The notes below the pieces were generated by a model that searched no databases, was not told where the DNA came from, and was given only the letters and a program-made list of their open reading frames with translations. Made by a program: the position numbers and the translations under genes. This document shows, one piece after another, positions 21,451 to 33,937 of a stretch of 64,000 bases of DNA (its first letter is position 1; each line of letters starts with the position of its first letter). Origin of the DNA: Beverwykella pulmonaria (lineage: Eukaryota; Ascomycota; Dothideomycetes; Pleosporales; Melanommataceae); NCBI GenBank assembly GCA_001599595.1, contig BCHH01000006.1, forward strand, positions 286,874 to 350,873, in the 5' to 3' direction.

Positions 21451-24400
21451 ATGGCCGCCTCTTCTTCTGCCAGCGAGGCTATCAAAATTGAAGACAGCTC
21501 AGCCCGCTCTCCGGCTGAAGTATTCGCTAGCCCTGCTACGCTTCCGCCTGCTGGGCCATCGATTATTGTAGACCCCAAGGATCCAGAGGGGTTTCTCCGA
21601 AGATGTTCGGGCTACAATAAGAAGACCAAGGCTCGATGCAGCGCAGTGATTGGGAAAAATGCAAAGAATTCGCACTCTACGTTCTTACCAACCTGCCATG
21701 CACACAGGGATCAGCAGACATTCGCTGGGTGGTGTCAATTCAAACAGGAGGATGGCGAGCGATGTGGTCGACTTTTTCGATGGACACCTCCATACTTTGA
21801 GCTTTGCGATAAGCATCAGGGTCATCCAGACACTCCCTGTCATTTCATGAAGCTGCCGCTCGAGCTAAGGCAAGAGATTTTCCGATACCTGTTGCCGACA
21901 CAGCCAATTGGCTCCTCCTCCTCCCCGTTACATCAAGACACTACATCGCAAGGTCCATCGGGCCCAGTGAATCCTCAACGTGCCGCAAGGCACAACACCT
22001 TTCCAGTGTCGCCTTCACCGGATCACAGACTTTTTCCGTATCCGATACTCGATCTGTTGCTCGTGAGCCGGCGGGTACACGATGAGCTCAGGGACCTACT
22101 CTACAGCTCAGTCCCATTCACAATCGATATCAGGAAAGATGGGACATTCATGTGTGGTCGCCGGCTATTAGAGCCTAGAAGAGCAGATGGAACAGCCCAC
22201 TTTACCATTGATGATGCGGAAACCGTTGCGAAAAAGTTTACCAGCACATTTGATTTTGCCGCCGTCAAAAACTACAATGTCGATATTATGGTGGAGAACT
22301 GGACAGACGAAACACGTCCCATGGGACACGGTTTACAGCAAGCTTGGGACGAGGAGGTTGAAATATACGATATTCGGGGTGCGTATCTAAGCGTTCGTCA
22401 TTCGCCTTTCTGTACTAACATTACTAGATTATGTCGGTGTCGTTGTTTCTGGCATTCTCAGCAAATCACGAAACCTCTGCAGGCTCAACGTCCGGTTAGG
22501 CCTCTCAAGATTCAAGTGGGAAGGAGACGAGCTCCTCGCAAACACCAAGTGTCTCGTTGGGCCATTTGAGAGACTGCGGAATGTTCGACAGCCAAAATTT
22601 GTTGGAGTATTTGACGGAATGACGCCCATAAACTACATGGTGAACGTTCCGTTCAACCCGCTCTCGCTCCCAACTGGAGGACCTACAGGCCATTATAAGC
22701 CTAGGGTGCCGACTCCACTTTGCTCAGTTCCTAGGCTTCCAACTCATACTCTTCTTTTCGGCCCGGGAAACGCAAAATTTGATGAATACAAGGAACAGTG
22801 GGAGAAGCGGGTCTCTGCGATCGCAAAGAGGTTACCCGAAAAGCCACCAATTCGGCAAATGTTCACCGAGTTCAAACAATTCTACACAAAGTTATCTGAC
22901 CTCGTCCCTGACGTCAGGCACAGGTATGGAAAAAATGCGTTTCTTCACCGTGCAAGAGTGGCACGCGAGAATGAGAACGTCGAGGCCTTCAGACACCTTC
23001 GCAACGAACTCATCGAATACTGGTACCTCTACCTTGAACAAGAAGATCTGAGGAAAAGGGACATGAATGCGCGTCTGAGCCGCATGTTGGACTCGGATAT
23101 CTATCCATCGCATGAGCCCGAGTCAATCTCTTCTCGACGTTCATCGAATACCGACTCCGATTGTATAATTATGGACGGGATCCCAATGCAGAGAAATAAT
23201 AGGGGCAATAGCCACAAGGTTTCAAATCAGGACATGATGACGCAGATGCGCCCAGAACATAGCAATTCCGCTCAAGCTGGGACCGGTAATATCACGAGCC
23301 CCCAGCAGCTTCAGGACAATCAAAGTATGAGCTTGAATCCCAATCACGACCAGCACGCACTGCTCGCAAACAGGATGATACTCCAACAGCAAGTGGCTGC
23401 TCAGCGGCAGTTTCAAGCCCAGTGCCAGGCTGTGAATTCACGAACACAAGCTCAGGCACACCAAACAGCATTTCATCCCGCTGTGTCTCAGCCCCAGGGT
23501 ATCATGATGCCGAACATGCCAGGTCAACAAACGATGCAGCCCACAGTAGTAGCCCCGGTCGAGATGGTATCAACAACAAATAGTCTCACACGCCCTACGA
23601 GCTCGTCTTCATCATCTTCCAGTGACCCATCATCCGCGAATCAAGCGTCCAACCCCTGGGCTAATATCAACCAAAGATCGCATACCGCTCGAAATGCCTC
23701 CTGCACGCGCTGTCGACGTTCTAGGGTTAAGTGTGACACTCTAGGGACGAATTCGATTTGCCGGCTATGCGAGTCATCGGGCGCAGAGTGCTTGTATCCA
23801 ACGCCCACAGCATCACCAACAACTGAAAATTGGCAGAACGACTTATTCTCGCCAACAGAGCCACCAGGGGGCTGGATGGTGGATGAAAGGGGCTATCCTC
23901 TGCAAAGTCAACATCAAGAACCTTACCTACTTCGGTTGATGCAACAGCAGCAGCAGCAACAGCAGCAGCAGCAACTTGAGCTTCAATTTCAACTTCAGCA
24001 GCAGCAGCAGCAGCAGTCAATGAATGCAGCGAACCCGATGACACAGCTACCTATTGATGCAACATATACAACCACCCAGCAAAGCTCCATGCAGATGCTG
24101 AGCGATAGCAGCGCGACGGTATCCCCAATGTCCACACACTCAGCTATTCCTGCGCAGACGCCGAATTCTAGCATTCAAAGCGACAGAAGCACCCGAAGTT
24201 GGACACAAATGAACAACTACCACCAGATCCAGAATCAAAATCAAGTATACAGCTACGAAAACGGACAGTATGAGGTCGCCGATATAAGCGCTGCTCTACC
24301 TTCGAAGAAACGGAGACTGGATTCCGGGGTGGGTGACATGGAAGAGTTACCCAATGGGAACGGATTCCAGAACCAGGCAGATGTTATGATGGTGGGTTCA

Positions 24401-24517
24401 GAAGAACAGCAGAGGATGGATCTGAATCGCCAGTTCTACCAACAAGGTTATGTGGGCAAGGGTAAGGGGAAAGCGATCGAGGTGGAGGTACCGAGGGAAG
24501 TCGTATGGTTGGATTAG
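21451..24517 (+). CDS. F-box-like protein with two CxxH zinc modules and a C-terminal Zn2Cys6 domain
   Basis: Two exons (21451-22378 and 22428-24517; the intron has a TACTAAC-like branch point) encode 1005 residues. At 52-85 and 95-122 there are two similar C-x10-C-x18-C-x2-H and C-x9-C-x13-C-x2-H clusters, likely zinc sites. An F-box-like segment, HFMKLPLELRQEIFRYLLP, follows at about 131-149. The middle resembles fungal F-box-associated domains. The C-terminal half is Gln/Ser-rich and contains a Zn2Cys6 motif, CTRCRRSRVKCDTL...CRLCESSGAEC, at about 735-763, then polyglutamine runs and a basic KKRRL stretch. F-box proteins recruit targets to SCF ubiquitin ligases; Zn2Cys6 domains bind DNA. 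Having both in one chain is unusual. Frame is continuous through the single intron, so a fusion is real unless an intron or stop is missed. Confidence 0.85.
23938..24018 (+). repeat. CAG/CAA repeat coding for polyglutamine
   Basis: Two runs of CAG/CAA encode seven or more Gln each, separated by LELQFQL. They are in frame within the F-box/Zn2Cys6 gene and likely variable in length between strains. Confidence 0.9.
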
Positions 24518-25159
24518 AAGCATTCCTAAACTGGGGCCACGATTGAAAGTTTGGATTCCATGGGTTTTTCTTTTCTCTCTTAGCTTAACTTGTATGATAC
24601 ATGGCATTTTTGGCGTTCGGAAGCATATGACATGGCATAGCGAGGGAAATGTTCCATTGAGATATCACGGCCGCTCTCTCGGACTGAGGATTGTTGTACG
24701 TAGCCACTAATTCGTTTTTAATGTTTTACTAATGTCTGGTATTTACCCAGGACCCTCCAAGCATTAACCCAAATGAAACCTCTTAAGGAATCCAATATCG
24801 TGCGCGCGCAGATCAAAAAATGCCTTGTGATGTGCAATTCCTATTCTAACCCCAATCTAGCCTAGGCCTCCGCGCATCTTTCCTCGTCAAACGCCAGCTT
24901 GGCAGCAGCAGCACAGCCATCCAATCCAACCGCCCATTGCCCAAACGATGCGCTGGGAACGCCCCGGATGCACATCCACGACAACTTTATGCAGGCACTG
25001 TCTGTCTAGGACGAGGCTGAGGAGCTGACTGACCGACTGACTTTCCTGTTGAGGAGAATGCGAACGGTACGGAAAGAGCCGGACAGACCTTATCGACAAT
25101 AATTCAAAAGTTTCAGCCGTGAATAGGACACCTACTACGACAACTAAGCGCATGCGGTG
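24518..25159. other. Intergenic region
   Basis: It holds the 3' UTR of the F-box/Zn2Cys6 gene and the promoter of the small membrane protein gene. No coding signal. Confidence 0.5.
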
Positions 25160-25574
25160 ATGGCGGACGTGGTATGTCATTCCCCTCGCCCCTCCAATTC
25201 AGCTCACGCTCACCTAACCACCCACCCAGGAATCCCAATCCAAATCGCCCTCCCCGTCTCTACAAACCTCCCCATCCTCTACCCCCTCACCCACCTCAGA
25301 GCATCGTTACGACAGCGCCATAATCCTCAGCCCCTCCAATGAACACTCTCCTCTCCTCCCGCCGCAAATCACTGGTCATGGACCCCAGCGACAGGTGCGG
25401 TCGAGACAGACGATTCCAGCTTGGGCGGGGCTGTTGATTGTGTTGGGGGTGCTGGCGTGGACGAGTTGGCTTGCTATATTTGTGGTGCAGTTGCTGTGGA
25501 GACATGAGGGGGAGAAGGATGACGATGGGTTTGGAGGATGGGCGCTTAGAGGGGGGTGGGCGGAGCGGAGATGA
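25160..25574 (+). CDS. Small single-pass membrane protein, uncharacterised
   Basis: The first exon is only four codons (25160-25171). An intron at 25172-25229 has a gtatgt donor, CTAAC branch site and cag acceptor, and the second exon runs 25230-25574. The product has 118 residues. Residues 5-50 are Ser/Pro-rich and likely disordered, 54-65 are basic (RQVRSRQ), 66-93 form one strong membrane segment (IPAWAGLLIVLGVLAWTSWL), and the tail is charged and acidic, then ends AERR. The basic patch before the membrane segment suggests the N-terminus stays in the cytosol. I do not recognise a family; codon use and the splice sites support a real gene. Confidence 0.6.
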
Positions 25575-25991
25575 GGTTTGGGTCAGTAGAGGGTCGTCGG
25601 ATAACTACGAGACTTGCGGAGATATAAAGAGGCGCATCCCGAAGTCATGATGTTGCAGCACACGATCGAAAGCAATTACTTATTGTGTTCTTTGGTTAAT
25701 TGATGATTTGAATGACCACTGGATGAAGACGCAATTTACATACATTTCACTCAGAATTCAGCACCATAAAAGACATGTATCAGTTCAAATAGTTCCACCT
25801 CTGAAGGAATGTAATATGAGCTCGAGGGAAACTATTCAAGACGGTGTTTCGGGTTCTCTCACTTGAATTCAAGTGCTAATACTCCCAGGCGGCAAATTCT
25901 CGGGTAACGTGCCAAGACGCAGAACTTCGCGGTTTACCACGCAACACTCCGGCAATCCAGCAATTGCATCCCCACCACCCTCCAATTCATC
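25575..25991. other. Intergenic region
   Basis: It contains the promoter of the ATP synthase delta gene. No gene seen. Confidence 0.5.
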
Positions 25992-26784
25992 ATGAGCTCC
26001 CTCCGCATTGCCAGAGCTGCCCTCCGCGCCAGACCCGCCGCCATCTGCCGCCCCATCCAGCGCAGAGGCTACGCTGACGTCGCCTCGGACAAGATCAAGC
26101 TCTCCCTAGCTCTCCCGCACCAGGTACGCATCTACCCAACCCAAACTTCATATCGCACTCTTCTGTCCATCGCATTGCCCGTGCAAGGAGAGTTTAATCT
26201 AATCATTACGTGCGCAGGCTATCTACAAGTCACAGGATGTGTACGTCTCCCTCCCGCTTACCCGACCGACCGAACCTACGAAACGATAAAAGAGTTGAGA
26301 ACGCATACTGATACATTGCTTGGTGTAGCGTTCAAGTTAATCTGCCCGCGGAAACCGGCGAGATGGGCGTCTTGGCGAACCACGTGCCATCCATCGAACA
26401 ACTGAAGCCTGGCTTGGTTGAGATTATCGAAGAGGCTGGCGGTAGTAAGCAGTTCTTCCTCTCTGGAGGATTTGCTGTTGTGCAGCCCGGCTCCCAACTT
26501 AGCATCAACGCTGTTGAGGGCTACCCATTGGAGGACTTCAGTGCCGAGGTGAGGAGAAAGAGGCATCGACATTTGTCGCGATGGAATGAAGACTAATGTA
26601 CCGGCATAGGCTGTGAGGAACCAAATCGCAGAGGCTCAGAAGGTTGCCAGCGGCGGCGGTAGCGAACAGGATGTTGCCGAGGCCAAGATCGAACTCGAGG
26701 TAGGTGATGAAGACGTGAATAATTCTGAGGTATTACTGACCCGAATAATAGGTTTTGGAGACCCTGCAGGCGGCATTGAAGTAA
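25992..26784 (+). CDS. ATP16: Mitochondrial F1Fo ATP synthase subunit delta
   Basis: Five exons (25992-26123, 26218-26240, 26329-26548, 26610-26699, 26752-26784) join to 165 residues. An Arg-rich mitochondrial targeting peptide ends near RRGYAD (about residue 28). The N-terminal beta-barrel is clear: KIKLSLALPHQAIY, then VNLPAETGEMGVLANHVPSI, the family signature, and FFLSGGFAVVQPGSQLSI. The C-terminal helical hairpin follows (EAQKVASGGGSEQDVAEAKI). This subunit is the bacterial epsilon homologue and forms part of the central rotor stalk between F1 and the c-ring. The second exon is only 23 nt. Identification is secure. Confidence 0.95.
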
Positions 26785-27461
26785 ATGTGTAGATAGCTTT
26801 CCTCGGGCTGTGTGATGTGTATAGTATCGGGTGCGCAGGGGTTCTTTCCTTGCTCGGACAAATGATAGAAGGTGCTCCTCGAGCCATGCAAAACACTTCG
26901 TCTTCGTTGATCGTCCCTCGTTTCTTCTCTCACATACATTCTGGATCTGAGTGCACTCAATCCACCAGTGGCGCTACCGTTCACATATTAGCTCCATTCC
27001 TATCGATCATCTTCTTTCTGTTTTGCCTTAATTGTCGTATTTTATTCTTTCAACCGACGAACAAAACGTCAACCTCCCTGCACAGCATTGCATCATTCAA
27101 CAGCCCCTCACAGGACATATTGATCTACCAGCCTTCCATCCTCTCGGCACATACGATGTGACTTCGAGCCGCTAAATACCTATCGTGCTCCCAACGCGGG
27201 GCTCGTGGGCAAGCTCGATCTTCTATGACACGCCAAACCGGTGAGGCGAGGCCATCGCGCCATCGCCACCCCAGCGCAAATCAGCTGCTCGCCTCTCTCC
27301 CCTTCGAGTTGAATGAGTCTCAATCATCACACGGTCGAAAGAGGGAAGTGACCATCCCATGCGCATTCCAAGTCCTGAGAACGAATCTGTCGCCACGCAT
27401 GAATATTTAGACCTTGTTTTGCCAATCCCACGACTGCTACTAGAGACAGTAAATTGAACCG
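26785..27461. other. Intergenic region
   Basis: 3' UTR of the delta subunit gene, then sequence without supported coding content. Confidence 0.5.
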
Positions 27462-28697
27462 ATGCCTCCCAACGGACAAATCCATTTGCACGACATCAGC
27501 CAAAGGTCGTTGTAAGAACGTCAAATGCTCCTCGGAACGCCGTGTCGAACCAACTCATCCATCTACTCCAGTAATCGAGGACCCACACCCGCCCCAGCAA
27601 GAAGAGAGGACTACTATCCTCGTGCCGCCTCAGCCTTTGTGAGAAAAGGCGACTGCTATTCTCGACTTCCCCCGCCGATCCCCGTCCATAGAGACAACTA
27701 TCTGCAACCCCAGCCAATCCCAGTTCAATAAGATGTCTACTCACAGCCCCAACATACACGAGTACGACGAGATGTCTATTCATAGCCTTCTTCTGTGCCC
27801 TACAACCAGACCAAGCGCAGGAGCCTCTTCGATATCAACCTAAACCGCGCCAAGGTCTTCGTGGCCACGAGAAAGATCCCTTCTAGGCTTCAAGCGCCTA
27901 CACCTATCCGTAGGACAGATGAAAGCCAAGAAACCATTTACCCTCGCCAAGTTCCACAAGAAAGAGAAAGGCAGGGCCTGTCCGCAGAACACCCGCAGCA
28001 CCTCGCAAGCGTAGGTCCCTCCGATTCGGGGCGGAAAGGAGGGGCAGGCAAGCTTCGCAATCAGCACCAAGGCGATCAAGCACCAGAGGCGGCAAAGCGG
28101 GCAGTACAGAGCTAGAAGCAGAAGAGATTCCTGAAAAATTTCCTGGGGTTGTCGATACCAAGACGGAATTGCAAGACGAAAGAGACCTCCGCTGCCGAAG
28201 TGTCGATGACCCAAATGGAGAGAGAGATCAACCCACCATCGAGGCCAACCCCTGATCCAGTGGATCACTCGCGAGCAAGAACAAGATCCTCGACAGATTC
28301 AACCCTTCAAGACCTTCCACCCAAGATTCAGCTAGAGACGAACTTCAGCTCAGAGAGAAGAAGACACGGGGTACAAAGAGTGATATACTTACACGCAAGC
28401 CCCAACAAGACGAGAGACTACAAGGTGAGAGACTACCACAGAAGAGGGTACTCAAAGAGTACAAAAATCTCCACAACCACCTCCCGGCGCCCTTCCACTG
28501 CGCTCGAAAGATCAGGGTGCAGATCGTCAGCAGGACTAGGACAGGGACGGGCAGCGGTAACTCGAGAACCACAGCCCGAGCCCTCCGCGCGTAAGTCCTC
28601 AGAGATTACAAGACGTCTCTCGACACAGGCGGGAAGAGTACCCGCAGATGTCAGCAGAGAGGACTCGGTCTTTGCCCCGCCAACTCTTGCCTCCTAG
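27462..28697 (+). pseudogene. Degraded gene for a disordered Arg/Ser/Pro-rich protein
   Basis: One plus-strand frame stays open from an ATG at 27462 to TAG at 28695 except for four stops: TAA at 27513 and 27729, TAG at 27783 and 28113. Each could come from a Gln codon (CAA or CAG) by a single C-to-T change. The reading frame has a loose repeat around R/G-D-x-Y-S/P (REDYYP, RKGDCYS, HRDNYL, RRDVYS) and a charged, low-complexity remainder. I recognise no family. An alternative is chance openness in a low-stop region, since no homology could be tested. Confidence 0.3.
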
Positions 28698-31600
28698 CCC
28701 TAGTAAATAGATGGAAACGTTGGAGCTGGCAACGCAAGGCAGGAGGACGTGGATCGCCAGTTGCAGACCAGAGAACTGCTGAGTCTGCGCTCCAGCCTCC
28801 AGGAAAGGGACACGGGCCAGGGTGGATTGGGTGATAGACGAGACGGAAGTTTCGGGCAAGGGGAAGGGAGATAAGAGAGTCCTGAATAGAAAGGTTGCGG
28901 CAAAAGCTATACAGGGGAGCTCAGGATTGAAATGGGGGATGGGAGTGTGGTGGACGGCTAAAAGGGTGATTGAGTGACTTGAAGGTAGTTGTTGTAAGGC
29001 GTAGCGAGTCTTGCTCGTTATTTATTTCATTCATTTCTACACCTGCGCTGCTAGCCGGTGGCAATCGATGTGCATCAATTCACTTCCCGTCTTATAATTC
29101 GTTGACTTTGTGATGCTGATATGGCGTCCTAACATATGCATGAACGATGCAGAGAGCTTTTTAATTCCTACGATGGAAGGTCACCAGGAGTTGTGCTCAA
29201 AAATACTTCATCGGCATGGTACTAAACGCTAATCAACCAAGAAACTATTTAGAAGTCCTGCGAAACAAGTCCTTCGACGTAATACATGAAACCTTCTAAA
29301 TATTCACGCTACATCAAGATTCACACTGCAGTCCAAAGGCGGTGACAGACGACTAGTTTACCTACCTCTAAGCCGCCCTCTTTTAAACCCCAAAGGGAAA
29401 ATAACCAAGCCACACGCAGGTCCTTCTCTCAGCAAGCAGGAACTGACTTACAAGCCTCTTACGGGAGCTTTCAAAATTGGAGAATTACTTAAGGAGCTTA
29501 CGACGACTGATAGTACCAACTAAGGACGATATCTAGATACTGAACATTGTAAGAATATGGATGGGATATGCATGCACCTGCGATGAGGACTTTAGCATAT
29601 TGGTGTTATCTACGTGATGACTGATAGTAATAGTGGTTGGAGGAGGTGTTGGAATGAATAGATGGGGGTAAGATGTGGAGCGAAGTACCGCGTTGACAAG
29701 AATGATGAGGCCTCTGAGGTGGATTGAAGGGTATAAAGAAGGGTGGATGGGCGAGTGAGTGGAGATAAGCGGATGGGGTGAGCTATTGATGAACTAGGTC
29801 CAGAGTCTAGAGCTAGATCTAGACAATGCCGACGTTCGTGTGATGCTTCCTCCGCGTCCTTCGACATCGAGACTGCCACGCCCCACTTTCTGGGCGACAC
29901 CGGATGGCGAAGATGGCAGTGTCATTCGTCAAGTACTTGGTCACACTGTCAATATTACTTGACGGTTGGAGGTACTTAAACTCTTTCGGTTTCTACGCAC
30001 GTTGACCACTTATGGTGTTCCATCTTACACTAGTAGCAACATACCTGACCTGTGACTATGCAGAATTATTAGAAAAAGAACCAACTTACTATTAATTATC
30101 ACCGGGTGTCTTTAAGGACGACTGGCGCCCTAGACGCTTTAAGACTGTTACCCCAGACACTTAAAGTGTTAGCTTTGCGATGAAAGCTAAAAGTACATCG
30201 TCTCGGGTTGATTCGGGATGAATGCCAAGCGTGTTTGTGGACGTTTTCGGGCTGATCACAACAGCGGACTGCTAAGTATGCTGCGATGGACGTTGATAGT
30301 TCCATGCTGAAATACTAGAGGTAAGTGATGTAGATTTAATTGGTGTTGAATGGGGAAGTAGAACCGAGGTCGGAAGCTAGGCTGTAATCAAGGTGTACCA
30401 ATTGCGAGCTGGGATGTGACTGGACCGGGGGTAGATCGCTAAGTAATCGGTCCTTTTAACCATAGATCAACACCAGTCGCTTAATTTATGAATAGGTGAA
30501 GGAGAATACTTGGTTGGAGGCTTTGAGTGGAGGGTTTCAAAATAGGCCTTCCATGTCCGGTGATATCCATCGAGGTGGCTGAGTCTTCGTTGTAGATGCC
30601 AGCGCAGTTCGGAAGCTTGGCATTAGAGTGGTGTGCGAGTTGGCGCAGAGAGTTTCCGAAAGAGAGGAATAGGGGCAGTAGCTTGGATGTAAGAGAATTT
30701 CGCAAAATGAAATAAACAAGAGTGGTAGATTGGGAGTCATGTGAGAATAAGCTTAAAGAACGGCGGAAATATAGTCGAATATGATTTGTCGACCGCTGGG
30801 AAGAGACGTAGGGAGAAGGTATTAAAGGAGCTATGGGAACGTATCCGTTACCATGGGAGTTGAAATGTGTAATCTAGCGGTAATTGCTTCGGGAACTCCA
30901 ATTGAGGGCGACGGAGCAATCAAACCGAACGAAGTGGAACAATCGAACCTGGCATCTATGAAGTCACGTGTCATACTGCAGGGTCAACTGTCTGCAGGTC
31001 ATCTTTTCCTCCGTTTGATCGACGTCGACAAGGCTTGACACAATTAATTTTGATGAGATCACTTTCAAAGCTCGGGGCACCACAACGACACGACAACGTT
31101 AGACATGGTTTGAGCCGGCACCGGAGAGAGGTGGTCGGCAATCTGGGGATGCTGGAGAGGTTGCTTTTTTTTGAGGGGGGGGGGGGGTGAGCCCGTATTC
31201 GGTTATTGAAGCCGTGGCAGAGCACAGGACAGTCTGACAGGGTGCAGGGATGCGCCTACCCGTTGACAAGATGCTGCACGGTTGTGAACGCCTAAGCCTC
31301 CGATCCCTCGAGAATGGACAAACCCAGGGTCGTTGGTCGCTTGCGTGCGCTGCAAGTCAAGATAGCGGTGAGACCCTCGCAACGCCGAAGCAGACTCCGC
31401 TGCTTTGCACGGCATGGGAATTTTGATAGAACGATGCCATGGACGGGCCTAGACCGCACCGCGCCGGCGCATTTGCGAAGCTATACTGGAGTGTGGGAGG
31501 ATTTATGTGGCGAGGGTGTCACAATCGACGAGAGGAAGTGCAATCTGGCCCGAGCGACACACGTTATAAATGCTGGAGCACTGCCAAGGAGGGTCGCTCA

Positions 31601-33937
31601 CGGGAGAGGCCACGATAGAGGGGCGTGGTGTTGCGGGGTCCGCTCACCGCTCTGACAGGGGACCGACCGTCTGTCTCGTAACAGGAAAGTGGGGGAGGTT
31701 GGCATTTTTATATCCATTGTGGGCGGCGTTGGGAGCCTTTGGAACGTGGTCTTGAGCCGCTGCTAGGCCGCATAGTGGTGCGAGAACGCCTCTATTGGCG
31801 AACGGCTTTGCGTCTGGCTGTTTTCTCGTGCAGACCGGCTCCACAGGGGAACCGCAATATCAACACCAGGTGGACAACTCGCGAGGGAGGATGTCATCTC
31901 GCATATTCGCAGCGACGACGGTCGAATCGGGTTGCTGAGACCTATGGCATGTTGTTGCTCGGCCCGCGTACAGCACCGAACATGTCCTCTTTCGCTCCGT
32001 TAGCGGAGGCGTCGTCAAGGGTCAACCTCGCACCCCGCGATAGCCGCACGCCATCCCACTGAATTCGAAACTGTAAAGCCCGCTGCCAAAGGGCCTTGCG
32101 CGTTCGATCACCCGTTCTCCCCAACGTCGAGGTCATATGAGCAGTTCGTGGACTGCCGCTTTGGGAACGGCTGGGGCGCTTTGGGCAGGCAAGCAGACAT
32201 CAGGGTGTGTGTCGACTTGTTGCACAGGTTTGGCTGTCGACGGTAAGCGCGGGTCAGGGTCCAGTGAGATGGCCGCCCGCGACACGCCGCACGTTGAGCA
32301 TGTACTCATGTGACGCGGTCCGCTGTCCACGAATAGCTCCATGTGCTGCTGTCCGCCGCTTCTGCCGGACTGGCACACGAAGCAGGACAAAGAACACACA
32401 CAGAACCCACGCCCAATGCGCCGATGCAGCGAGAGGAGGCTGCGAAGGCTGCGTCTTCGCTCGGATTCTGGCGTCGGGCTGGGTGGGTCCAGTGCAGCTG
32501 TCGTCCCACATTGGCCCGAAGATGAGGCCCTCGAAATTTGAAGCCGGCTAGTGCAGCTGCGAGTGCGAATGCTTGTGAGTGTTCAGCCAAGACCCATTCG
32601 CCTGCGTGCAGGGGCCCATGAACCATGGAGGGCGGGATCCCTATCACGACGTCTTCCGCACTGGCGGGTCATAGTCCACGGCGGACTTGCAGCAGCACAG
32701 CTAAGGAATAACAGGAGACAGGAGGCGACAATACCTGCAGACAGCCTGTTATCAGGACGAGACAAATAGATGGACAGGAGACGGCCACCTGGGCAGCTCC
32801 GGGCTTCCTCTCCGTGGTGCGCAGAGGGCGGCAAGCCAAAGAACCCCTAGTCACGACGATCGAGCACATAGGGCAACGATGCTCTCGCGAGGGCGTAGAT
32901 TTTCAGGCGTGGTGAGATACAATTCACTGCAGTCGGTGGTGTCTGCATATGCGCGCTAGCGCCGCCGCCGCCGCCGGGGTGCGCGTGGATGCAATTGGCC
33001 GCAGCCCGATATCGACGAACGAGCAACTCCATGCTCATGCCTTCTTCCGCCCAAGTTTTGGCCTGCAACTCTGCTGCATCGTGCAATCTCCTCGCCTCGC
33101 GCCCACCGCGGCCGCTCTCTCTCCCGCTCCCTCGCTGCTCGCCCCCTTCAGCGTGCTGTGTGTTGAGCACCCGCGCTGCCTTCGCGCCTTCTGTTGCTGG
33201 GAGCCCCTCCAAGTCGCCTAATCACAAGCCCTCGCCGGTAGTCCGCCGCGTCCCAAACAAGGCATCTAATTTCTCGACATACGGCCGTTCCCCACCAGCG
33301 CGCCTCTGTTGTTGCGTGTGTTGACACTGCCCCTGCGCCCTCAGCAGCGTCATTTCTGATATCTCTGATTTTTCGCCCTGCAAGCCGCCCAGTGTGCGTC
33401 TCGAGTGGCATCATTTCCTAGCCCGTCTCTTCTCCCGGGGCTGGCTCGGCGTCTGGTGCATATCGCCCTGCACCTCTCTTTGGCCCATCGCGGAGGACCT
33501 CGCTTGGCTTCTCAATTCGAACGACTTGCCGCCGCCAGTTGGCTCCTGGCCCTGCACCGCTGCTGCATATTATCTGGGCCGCCCGCCTCTCTCGCTCGTC
33601 ACCTAGGTCCCTCACCACCTAGGGCAGCAGGAGGAACACTTCGGTACGTATCCGTGAATCTACAACCCCGTCTCGCATCAGAACCTCAACCCCGTTCTTT
33701 CATGCCTGCCGCCGTCTCTCTACGGACTTTGTACCCATATGCTAACTCCCTCAGTTCGTTCGGCGGCTGTGGTCTACGGCGAAGGCCATCCTTAATCCCC
33801 CAGGACGCGCACGTTGCGAAGGAGAAACGCACCCCAACTTACCACCCGTATCTTCATCGTGGCCGCTTCGCGAGGTCCGCCGCATACATATACCGTCTCG
33901 AGTCCCACATGCAGTTGTTGTCTGCCGATTTCGAACC
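28698..33937. other. Gene-poor region of about 5.2 kb
   Basis: No gene can be supported. The left part is AT-richer with frequent stops. From about 31.2 kb the sequence becomes GC-rich and CpG-containing, with overlapping open frames on both strands, as expected of GC-rich non-coding DNA and the long leader of the next gene. Confidence 0.5.
31175..31187. repeat. Poly-G run of 13
   Basis: An uninterrupted run of about 13 G follows a run of eight T. It sits at the transition from AT-richer to GC-rich non-coding DNA; its length may be affected by sequencing error. Confidence 0.9.
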
